Shown here: positions 15,141 through 21,537 of the stretch, piece by piece | Layout of the letters: every line of letters starts with the position of its first letter | Position numbering within the stretch: position 1 is the first letter of the stretch | NCBI GenBank assembly: GCA_900755085.1 | Contig: CAAEFF010000090.1 | Location: forward strand, 1 to 21,537 | Length of the DNA: 21,537 bases | Direction of reading: 5' to 3' | DNA from: an uncultured Streptococcus sp. | GTDB lineage: Bacteria > Bacillota > Bacilli > Lactobacillales > Streptococcaceae | The notes under the pieces: generated by a model | Databases searched by the model: none | Seen by the model: the letters and a program-made list of their open reading frames with translations, nothing else | Told to the model about the DNA's origin: nothing | Program-made: the position numbers and the translations under genes

Positions 15141-16073
15141 ATGAAAAAATCAACCATTCAAAAAGAAAAAATTGATAATGTCGGGATCCATTCTTTCAGC
15201 AAGAAGAGCAACTTCTTCTTTACCTTATTGTTAACTTTGGTCGGCTTGACCTGTGTGCTTCCTTTCATCTTCGTTGTCATGATCTCTTTGACAGACGAAC
15301 AAAGTTTGGCAGTTCATGGATTTCAATTCTGGCCAGCAAAATTTGGATTTGATGGTTACCTTTTCTTGGTACAGTTCAAAGACAAAATCTTGCAATCCCT
15401 CTTCATTACCTTGTTTGTGACCATTGTGGGAACAGCATGTAATGTCTTTATCACAACAACCTATGCTTATGCTATCTCACGGAGTACCTTTAAATACCGC
15501 AAGTTCTTTACCGTATTTTCACTCCTTAGTATGCTCTTTAGTGCAGGGTTGGTACCGGGCTATATTGTCACCACTCAACTCTTGCAATTGGGTGATACCA
15601 TCGGGGCTTTGATCATCCCAATGTTGCTTAGTCCATTTAACATCATCTTGATGCGGACCTTCTTTAAACGGACCATTCCAGAAGCCATTCTTGAATCTGC
15701 TCGGATCGATGGGGCAAGTGAAACACGGATCTTCTTCCAAATCTGTTTGCCACTCTCTCTACCAGGGATTGCGACTATTAGTCTCTTCACCGCTTTAGGA
15801 TTCTGGAACGACTGGTTCAACGCCCTTCTCTATATTAAGAGTGACAACCTTTACCCATTGCAATACCTCTTGATGCAAATCCAAAACAATATGGATTACA
15901 TCGCTAAAAACGTCGGGGTATCCGGCCAATTGGCAGGAGCCGTACAATCCATCCCAAGGGAAACAGGACGTATGGCCATGGTGGTTGTGGCAACAGTGCC
16001 AATCGCCATTCTCTATCCATTCTTCCAACGCTACTTTGTAAAAGGCTTGACCATCGGTGGTGTGAAAGAATAG
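15141..16073 (+). CDS. ngtP2: N-glycan ABC transporter permease (YtcP/NgtP type)
   Basis: This 310-residue integral membrane protein is the second permease of the transporter (YtcP/MalG-like). Hydrophobic segments are visible at about 24-50, 86-112, 122-148, 155-170, 206-225 and near 280-300. The EAA loop is EAILESARIDGASETRIFF (181-199). ATG 15141 has a perfect AAAGGAGG (15128-15135) directly after the stop of the first permease. An in-frame ORF from 15090 would overlap that gene by 38 nt and has no ribosome site, so the shorter form is chosen. Together the two permeases form the membrane channel for oligosaccharides. Confidence 0.9.
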   Translation: MKKSTIQKEKIDNVGIHSFSKKSNFFFTLLLTLVGLTCVLPFIFVVMISLTDEQSLAVHGFQFWPAKFGFDGYLFLVQFKDKILQSLFITLFVTIVGTACNVFITTTYAYAISRSTFKYRKFFTVFSLLSMLFSAGLVPGYIVTTQLLQLGDTIGALIIPMLLSPFNIILMRTFFKRTIPEAILESARIDGASETRIFFQICLPLSLPGIATISLFTALGFWNDWFNALLYIKSDNLYPLQYLLMQIQNNMDYIAKNVGVSGQLAGAVQSIPRETGRMAMVVVATVPIAILYPFFQRYFVKGLTIGGVKE

Positions 16074-16082
16074 GAAAACAAG

Positions 16083-16103
16083 TGAAAATCGACAAGATTT
16101 TCA
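16083..16103 (+). other. Hairpin between the permease and binding-protein genes
   Basis: A perfect 8-bp stem TGAAAATC / GATTTTCA with a GACAA loop begins 9 nt after the permease stop. There is no T-tract after it. Such a hairpin could protect the downstream mRNA 5' end after processing, or slow transcription, and so help raise binding-protein levels above permease levels. Confidence 0.5.
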
Positions 16104-16151
16104 ACTCATAACTTAGTCTAAAAAGAAAATAACATAAAGGAGATTTTTCTT

Positions 16152-17633
16152 ATGAAAAATTGGAAAAAATATGCGTTAGCATCTGCTAGTGTCATTGCTC
16201 TTGGAGCTACTCTTGCTGCTTGTGGAAGCCTTACAGGGAACAACAAGAAATCAGCAACAACTGAAGATGGTAAACCAATCATCAAGATGTACCAAATCGG
16301 TGACAAACCAGATAACTTGGATACCTTGTTAGAAAATGCCAACAAGATCATTGAAAAGAAAGTTGGCGCAAAATTGGATATCCAATATCTTGGTTGGGGT
16401 GACTACGCACAAAAAATGAACGTTATCATCTCATCTGGTGAAAACTATGATATTGCCTTTGCCAATAACTACGTGATCAATGCTCAAAAAGGTGCCTATG
16501 CTGACTTGACAGAATTGTACAAGAAAGAAGGGAAAGACCTTTACAAAGCACTTGACCCAGCATACATCAAAGGGAACACTGTAAATGGCAAGATCTATGC
16601 TGTTCCAGTAGCAGCTAACGTTGCATCTTCTCAAAACTTTGCTTTCAACGGACCACTTGTTGAAAAATATGGTATCGACATCTCAAACGTCAAAGACTAT
16701 GCTTCTCTTGAACCAGTATTGAAAGCCATCAAAGAAAAAGATCCAAACGTTGTTCCATTTGCCATGAACAAGAGCTACGGTGGACCTTCAGATGACTTCG
16801 ACTATGTAGCTGTTGATGGACTTCCATTCGTTGTTGACTTGAAAGGTGACACTACGAAGATTGTTGACCGTTACACAATCCCTCGTTATGTAGAAAACTT
16901 GAAGACTCTTCACAAATACTATGAAGCAGGATACATTCCAAAAGACGTAGCTACAAGCGATACTGGTTATGACCTTTCTCAAGATACTTGGTTGGTTCGT
17001 GAAGAAACAGTAGGACCAGCTGACTACGGTAACAGCTTGCTTACTCGTGTAGCAAACCGTAAGATTGATATCAAACCATTTACTGAACTTTACAAGAAGA
17101 ACAACACCACTCAAGTAGCTAACTTTGTTATCTCAAATAACTCTAAGAACAAAGAAAAAGCAATGGAAGTGTTGAACCTTTTGAACACTAATCCAGAACT
17201 CTTGAACGGACTTGTTTATGGACCAGAAGGCAAGAACTGGGAAAAAGTTGAAGGTAAAGAAAACCGTGTCAAAGTCTTGGATGGCTACAACGGAAACACT
17301 CACATGTCTGGATGGAACACTGGTAACAACTGGATTCTTTACATCAACGAAAACGTAACAGATGAACAAATTGCACAATCTAAGAAAGACTTGGAAACTG
17401 CAAAAGAATCTCCAGCACTTGGTTTCATCTTTAACACAGATAAAGTGAAATCAGAAATCACTGCTCTTACAAATACTTTGAACCAATTCGCAGGTGCGAT
17501 CAATACTGGTACTGTGGATCCTGAAGTAGAAGTTCCTAAGATGCTTGAAAAATTGAAATCAGAAGGTGCTTACCAAAAAGTGCTTGATGAAATGCAAAAA
17601 CAATACGATGAATACCTTGCTTCTAAAAAATAA
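16152..17633 (+). CDS. ngtS: NgtS-like N-glycan-binding lipoprotein
   Basis: This 493-residue extracellular solute-binding lipoprotein has lipobox LAAC and Cys24. It is closely similar, as I remember it, to pneumococcal NgtS (SP_0092), which binds bi-antennary N-glycan released by EndoD. Stretches such as IGDKPDNLDTLLENANKII, LGWGDYAQKMNVI and WNTGNNWILYINENVTD are typical of the DUF3502-containing, long oligosaccharide binders. The C-terminal part (about 370-493) would be the DUF3502 region. ATG 16152 has AAAGGAG at 16136-16142. It is the last gene of the transporter operon and ends 14 nt before a terminator. It captures glycan at the cell surface and passes it to the two permeases. Confidence 0.93.
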   Translation: MKNWKKYALASASVIALGATLAACGSLTGNNKKSATTEDGKPIIKMYQIGDKPDNLDTLLENANKIIEKKVGAKLDIQYLGWGDYAQKMNVIISSGENYDIAFANNYVINAQKGAYADLTELYKKEGKDLYKALDPAYIKGNTVNGKIYAVPVAANVASSQNFAFNGPLVEKYGIDISNVKDYASLEPVLKAIKEKDPNVVPFAMNKSYGGPSDDFDYVAVDGLPFVVDLKGDTTKIVDRYTIPRYVENLKTLHKYYEAGYIPKDVATSDTGYDLSQDTWLVREETVGPADYGNSLLTRVANRKIDIKPFTELYKKNNTTQVANFVISNNSKNKEKAMEVLNLLNTNPELLNGLVYGPEGKNWEKVEGKENRVKVLDGYNGNTHMSGWNTGNNWILYINENVTDEQIAQSKKDLETAKESPALGFIFNTDKVKSEITALTNTLNQFAGAINTGTVDPEVEVPKMLEKLKSEGAYQKVLDEMQKQYDEYLASKK

Positions 17634-17647
17634 GAACAGGTAGTGTG

Positions 17648-17680
17648 AAAAGGCTTTGGAGGAATCTCCAGAGCCTTTTT
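17648..17680 (+). terminator. Terminator of the transporter operon
   Basis: A 14-bp stem (17648-17661 with 17666-17679, one T-G pair) with a GAAT loop ends in a run of five Ts. It follows ngtS directly. Confidence 0.9.
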
Positions 17681-17741
17681 AATCCTTTATGAAAATGAAT
17701 CCTGTAAATGAAAATCAATATTTCAATTAACTAATGTAAAT

Positions 17742-17772
17742 ATGGGAAAGCGTTTTATTTTTATGGTATAAT
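17742..17772 (+). promoter_or_regulatory. Promoter of the yesL-kinase-regulator operon with a cre-like site
   Basis: TGG-TATAAT (17764-17772) is an extended -10 with a perfect hexamer, and no good -35 is seen. The region where a -35 would lie contains GGAAAGCGTTTTAT (17745-17758). This matches the cre consensus except at the first T and at the C near the end. CcpA control of the regulator genes is therefore possible but weaker in evidence than at the transporter promoter. Confidence 0.55.
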
Positions 17773-17802
17773 AGAATAACTAATTGGAAAAGAGGCTGAA
17801 TG

Positions 17803-18414
17803 ATGGGGAAAATCATCGAGTTCATTTTTACGAGAGTCTATGTTGCCATGCTGGTAACAGGGATTTTTTGGGTCTTGACGATCTGTGGGGGCGTTCTGCT
17901 TGGAGTAGGACCGGCCAGTGCCACAATCATGAGCCTCTATGCGGAAAATGGCATGACTTACAAAGATTATCATTGGTCACGCGCTTGGGAACTTTTCAAA
18001 GAAAATCTGGTTCCAGCCAATCAAGTCTTTTATACCTTCTTTGCTATTGAAGGGCTTCTCCTCTATGGCATGTACCTCATGATCCAGATTCCTCACTTGA
18101 ATTTCTTCCAAATTTTGGTTCTCTTGTTTAATCTGGTTTTCCTTTTGGTTGCGCCTCTGGCTTACGCTGTTTATTTGAAATTGCAAGTTCATTTTGCGCT
18201 CTCTTATGCCAACAGTATCAAGCTCAGTTTGATCGGAATGTTGCTGGACATTCGTCCGGTTCTAAAGCTCATCCTTGGAACAGCTCTACTTGGCGTCATT
18301 AGTTACTATATGCCAGCCCTTCTCTTTTTCGTCTTGATCGGTGTATGGCATTTCTTTGTCAATGATATCTTTGACCCTGTTTATCAAAACATCCACGAAA
18401 AATTGGTATCCTAA
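17803..18414 (+). CDS. DUF624/YesL-family membrane protein
   Basis: This 203-residue membrane protein of the YesL (DUF624) family has hydrophobic segments at about 10-32, 72-92, 100-124 and 158-185. The family motif appears as LLGVGPASATIM (31-42). Two start codons are adjacent: ATG 17800 and ATG 17803. AGAGG (17791-17795) spaces better from the second (7 nt). YesL-type genes are usually found beside YesM/YesN two-component systems and sugar transporters, as here, but their function is unknown. The kinase gene begins 2 nt after its stop, so the two are likely cotranslated. In the pneumococcus a similar gene sits next to TCS07. Confidence 0.88.
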   Translation: MGKIIEFIFTRVYVAMLVTGIFWVLTICGGVLLGVGPASATIMSLYAENGMTYKDYHWSRAWELFKENLVPANQVFYTFFAIEGLLLYGMYLMIQIPHLNFFQILVLLFNLVFLLVAPLAYAVYLKLQVHFALSYANSIKLSLIGMLLDIRPVLKLILGTALLGVISYYMPALLFFVLIGVWHFFVNDIFDPVYQNIHEKLVS

Positions 18415-18416
18415 CG

Positions 18417-20063
18417 ATGAAAAAAATCTGGTTAAGTACGCTTTTAAAATTCTACGCCTATGTCATGGTGGTCATTTTGACCATTATGGGCCTGGTTGTA
18501 GCGGGGATCTCTTGGAAAAACCAGCAAGCTGAAGCCGACCGGATCGCCCAACGGGTCTTAACCGAAGTGGCGACGGATCTTGAGACCTCTTATCAGCAGG
18601 TCACACAAGAAGGCCGTAGTCTCGTTGAAAACCCTGCAAAATTAGAAGGAGTTTATCGCTATTTTACCTTGTCACCATCGGAGTATGAGACTTGGAGATT
18701 GAATGCCCAATTCCCTTCGTATATCCAATTGTCCCTACATAAGAATATTGATAGCCTCTATTTGAGCAATAAAAACATCGAGGGTATTGATGTCACCTTG
18801 TCTGATTACAAGACGGTATTTGTCTCTACGCGGCAATCGAAGGGAGGCAAGCAAGTCTCAGCGGACCATTACAAGGCTCCTGCGACAGCCATTCCGGTTT
18901 CTTTGACAGATCCGACTACGGGTGCTGGAGTTGGGATTGCTTATATAACGCTGGACCAAGAAATTTTGACGGCAGCGATTGATAATGCCAGAGGCGATCT
19001 TCCGATCGCCGTGCGAGTCTTCACTCCCTTTGGGAAAGAGATGTACCATGAAGGGGATAAGGATTTACCCAAAAAGATTAAATGGCAAACTCGTAGTACG
19101 ATCTATGGCTACAAGGTGGATGTAGCTGTTTCTGAAAGTTATCTGGTCAAAAAGGGTTTAGCTAACCTGACCACTTTTCTCTCCATTGCTTTCCTCATTT
19201 TCTTGATCCTTTACTTGTTATTACGGCAGATTTTCAAAAATTATCGGCGTCAAGTCTTCGATTTGGTCGATACCATGAATCAGATCAGTCAAGGCGATAG
19301 TGAACGGCGGATTGATACCTCAACCAAGGACCAAGAACTCTTGGTTATTGGGAATATGATCAATACCATGTTAGACAATATGGATAAGAATATTCGGGAT
19401 ATCTATCAGCTACAGCTCAGCCAAAAAGATGCCAATATGCGGGCACTACAAGCCCAGATCAATCCCCATTTCATGTACAATACACTGGAATTTATCCGGA
19501 TGTATGCCGTCATGCAAGAGCAAGAAGAGTTGGGTGATATTATCTATGAGTTTAGTAGTCTCTTACGCAATAATATCTCAGATGAGCGAGTGACGACAGT
19601 TGAAAATGAGCTCGAATTTTGTCGCAAATACAGCTACCTCTGTATGGTACGTTATCCAAAATCGATTGCCTATGGCTTTAAGATCGATCCAGGCTTGGAA
19701 AAAATGAAGATTCCCAAATTCACCATCCAGCCTTTGGTCGAGAACTATTTTGCACATGGAGTGGACCACAAACGCAAGGACAATGTGATTAGTGTCAAAG
19801 TCTTGCAAGGAGAAGGGCAAGTCATGATCCTAGTTACTGATAATGGGCGCGGGATGGAAGAAGAACAGCTAGAAAAAATTCAAGAGATACTAGCCAATCG
19901 CGATCCACACTCAGAAATCGAAGAAAAGAGTGGTCGGCAGTCCATCGGAATTGTCAATGTCCATGAACGCATGCTACTCTATTTTGGAGATCGCTACCAT
20001 ATCCAAGTCTTCTCTCAACCTCACCATGGAGTGACCTATACGATAACCATTCAAGATGAATAA
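18417..20063 (+). CDS. YesM-type sensor histidine kinase (TCS07-like)
   Basis: This 548-residue membrane sensor kinase has TM1 at about 14-32, an extracellular sensor of about 215 residues, TM2 at about 250-270 and a HAMP linker (about 270-322). The LytS/YesM-type kinase core follows: phosphoacceptor H351 in QINPHFMYNTLEF, the N-box PLVENYFAHGV with N443, G1 DNGRGM (475-480) and G2 SIGIVNVHERM. The core phosphorylates the regulator encoded next. The outer domain presumably senses a glycan or the loaded binding protein; the ligand is not known. There is no clear Shine-Dalgarno, so translation probably depends on coupling to the upstream gene. It matches the type of pneumococcal HK07, reported to govern N-glycan use. 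Confidence 0.92.
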   Translation: MKKIWLSTLLKFYAYVMVVILTIMGLVVAGISWKNQQAEADRIAQRVLTEVATDLETSYQQVTQEGRSLVENPAKLEGVYRYFTLSPSEYETWRLNAQFPSYIQLSLHKNIDSLYLSNKNIEGIDVTLSDYKTVFVSTRQSKGGKQVSADHYKAPATAIPVSLTDPTTGAGVGIAYITLDQEILTAAIDNARGDLPIAVRVFTPFGKEMYHEGDKDLPKKIKWQTRSTIYGYKVDVAVSESYLVKKGLANLTTFLSIAFLIFLILYLLLRQIFKNYRRQVFDLVDTMNQISQGDSERRIDTSTKDQELLVIGNMINTMLDNMDKNIRDIYQLQLSQKDANMRALQAQINPHFMYNTLEFIRMYAVMQEQEELGDIIYEFSSLLRNNISDERVTTVENELEFCRKYSYLCMVRYPKSIAYGFKIDPGLEKMKIPKFTIQPLVENYFAHGVDHKRKDNVISVKVLQGEGQVMILVTDNGRGMEEEQLEKIQEILANRDPHSEIEEKSGRQSIGIVNVHERMLLYFGDRYHIQVFSQPHHGVTYTITIQDE

Positions 20064-20073
20064 AGGAGACAGA

Positions 20074-21378
20074 ATGTACAAAGTCTTATTAGTAGACGAT
20101 GAGTATATGATTACAGAAGGGTTAAAAAAATTAATCCCCTTTGACCACTGGAATATGGAAGTGGTCGCAACTGCAGAAGATGCAGACCAGGCCCTTGATT
20201 ATGTGCGAGAGTATCCGGTGGATGTGGTGATCACGGATGTCAATATGCCTGGGAAAACTGGACTTCAGATGATTGCTGAGATGAAGGATTTGATCCCAGA
20301 TGCTGCCTTTATCATTATGTCAGGCTATCAGGATTTTGAATATGTCAAGACAGCTCTCAATTTGCGCGTGGCAGACTACCTACTCAAACCGGTCAATAAG
20401 GTGGAGATGGGCAATATCCTAGAAAAAATTCAGCATAAAATCCAGCAACCAAGCCAAGAGTTGGCCAACCGTTTGATTCACGATGATATCTCTGAGGAAG
20501 AGTTTTGTCAGTATATCGCAGGTCGGAACTCACTGTGGATTGGAGTCGCTAAGGAGAAAAAAGGCTTTATCAGCTCGTCTTATCAAGTTCTTGGGCAAAA
20601 TCTTCAACTCTTTATCTCGGATCAGGAAGAAGAAGCCATGATTGAGAAGGCCTTTGAACCTCCTTATAAGGAGCACTTTCGCCAATTTAAAGACCTAGTG
20701 GAGCGGAGTCTCTTTTATGGAGCGACCCCTCTCAATCAAGATGAAGAGGTCTTCCATTACTATGAGCCTGCCTACCGGGTGATCATGCAAGGAAATATCC
20801 AACAGATTTTAGAAGAACTGGATTGGTTAGAAAAAATGATCCTTGAGAAGACACCTAAGGTTTCACTGACCAAGCAGCTCTTTATCCAGTTTTTGATGGA
20901 TGTCTTTCATTTGTTTGAATACCTGCAAGGAGATGATTTGGCCGATGTGGTCAAGAAAGTCCAAGAAGCTGCCACTTTTAGCGAGATGATTGGCTTTATC
21001 CAGGAAGAGTTGTCCCGTTTCTTATCCCACTATCGGATGAATGAAAATGTAGCGAGTGTCCTCCAAGTGATTAGCCGTGATTACCAAAAAGAGCTGTCAC
21101 TAAAGGACATCAGTCAGGGTCTCTTTATCAATCCAGTCTATTTAGGCCAATTGATTAAACGAGAAACCAATGCGACTTTCGCAGAACTCCTCAACAAACA
21201 GCGGATCAAGGCTGCCCAGCAGCTCCTCTTATCGACCAATGATAGTATTGAAGATATCTGCTACAAGGTCGGTTACAGTAATGTTGGCTATTTCTACAAG
21301 GTTTTCCGCAAACTCTGTGGAAAATCGCCTAAAACCTATCGCTTACAAGTCATGACAGAGCATACAGAAGATGAGTAA
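20074..21378 (+). CDS. YesN-type AraC-family response regulator (TCS07-like)
   Basis: This 434-residue response regulator has a receiver domain (1-about 118) with acidic pocket D8/D9, phosphoacceptor D55 in VVITDVNMPG, and K105 in LLKPVN. A poorly conserved central helical region (about 125-330) leads to a C-terminal AraC/XylS DNA-binding domain with two helix-turn-helices (about 335-434; SLKDISQGLFINPVYLGQLI and later EDICYKVGYSNVGYFYKVFR). The start is ATG 20074 with AAAGGAG (20062-20068). An in-frame ATG at 20056 would begin inside the kinase stop region without a ribosome site. It probably activates the glycosidase and transporter promoters in this window when phosphorylated. The shared site before both is the likely target, by inference. 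Confidence 0.93.
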   Translation: MYKVLLVDDEYMITEGLKKLIPFDHWNMEVVATAEDADQALDYVREYPVDVVITDVNMPGKTGLQMIAEMKDLIPDAAFIIMSGYQDFEYVKTALNLRVADYLLKPVNKVEMGNILEKIQHKIQQPSQELANRLIHDDISEEEFCQYIAGRNSLWIGVAKEKKGFISSSYQVLGQNLQLFISDQEEEAMIEKAFEPPYKEHFRQFKDLVERSLFYGATPLNQDEEVFHYYEPAYRVIMQGNIQQILEELDWLEKMILEKTPKVSLTKQLFIQFLMDVFHLFEYLQGDDLADVVKKVQEAATFSEMIGFIQEELSRFLSHYRMNENVASVLQVISRDYQKELSLKDISQGLFINPVYLGQLIKRETNATFAELLNKQRIKAAQQLLLSTNDSIEDICYKVGYSNVGYFYKVFRKLCGKSPKTYRLQVMTEHTEDE

Positions 21379-21407
21379 AAGGCTGAGACGGTGATCTCAG
21401 CCTTTTT
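21377..21407 (+). terminator. Terminator after the response regulator
   Basis: A 12-bp perfect stem AAAAGGCTGAGA / TCTCAGCCTTTT (21377-21388 with 21395-21406) with a CGGTGA loop overlaps the stop codon of the regulator gene and ends in Ts. Confidence 0.92.
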
Positions 21408-21537
21408 ACTTTGTATTTTAAGTCCTTTGTATTTTGATTTTTCGGGTCTTCGGAATATATAGTGGAATTACTTTCTTAATAGTTTAAAAACAACTGGTGT
21501 TTAAATCGGATTTTCTGGTGGGATGTTAGGATAATCA
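21408..21537. other. Non-coding right edge
   Basis: The last 130 nt are AT-rich with no open frame of useful length. TTTAAA-N11-TTTAAA (21483-21505) is a short inverted repeat of uncertain meaning. The next gene lies beyond the window. Confidence 0.5.

Noticed and set aside
17715..17737. A copy of the shared activator site before the yesL operon
   Set aside because: At the position set by the other two promoters the sequence does not match the motif.
21487..21505. AdcR box near the right edge (AACTGGTG core)
   Set aside because: Only about 7 of 12 consensus positions match and no promoter or gene is visible there.
1..21537. CRISPR array, prophage genes or complete insertion sequence
   Set aside because: No regularly spaced direct repeats, no transposase or phage reading frames, and no flanking inverted repeats around a coding region were seen.

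Overview
The window comes from a low-GC Firmicute that is almost certainly a viridans Streptococcus of the mitis group. The evidence is an adcRCBA zinc operon close to the pneumococcal one, a BOX repeat of the pneumococcus/mitis type, and enzymes that I recognise from memory as near-identical to the pneumococcal SP_2141-SP_2145 and SP_0090-SP_0092 products. The exact species cannot be told from the sequence.

Left edge (1-404): a decayed ABC-transporter ATPase fragment is followed by AT-rich DNA without genes. Next comes an isolated 3' half of a tRNA-Leu(CAA) gene (249-300), then a terminator. This looks like the scar or right junction of an element that used tRNA-Leu as its attachment site. 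Zinc block (363-3900): adcR (repressor), adcC (ATPase), adcB (permease) and adcA (lipoprotein with a ZnuA-like domain fused to a ZinT domain) form one tight operon. An AdcR box sits on its -10 element and a terminator closes it. A separate lipoprotein gene (3992-4549) with its own promoter follows. A three-hairpin intergenic element (about 4556-4740) separates it from the convergent GH92 gene.

Glycan block (4740-21407): GH92 mannosidase (minus strand) diverges from GH125 mannosidase, GH38 mannosidase, ROK kinase and GH20C hexosaminidase (plus strand). Next come two ABC permeases and a solute-binding lipoprotein (NgtP/NgtS type). A DUF624/YesL membrane protein, a YesM-type sensor kinase and a YesN-type response regulator complete the block. 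None of the glycosidases has a signal peptide. The picture is import of host N-glycan fragments by the ABC transporter, then cytoplasmic trimming: GH92 for alpha-1,2-mannose, GH38 and GH125 for alpha-1,3/1,6-mannose, and GH20C for terminal beta-HexNAc. A ROK kinase would phosphorylate a released sugar, and the two-component system would control the set. No transporter ATPase, fucosidase or secreted endoglycosidase is present, so those functions must be encoded elsewhere.

The most notable new observation is a shared sequence, TTTGTAGAA-N6-CTATARTT. It lies in front of both GH125 (6938-6960) and the permease operon (14082-14104), at exactly the same distance (29 nt between) from the -10 box of each. 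I propose it as the binding site of the locus regulator. Cre-like (CcpA) sites occur at the GH92/GH125, permease and YesL promoters. Other points of interest are a tiny ORF that runs through the terminator between GH38 and ROK, and a BOX element inserted between GH125 and GH38.
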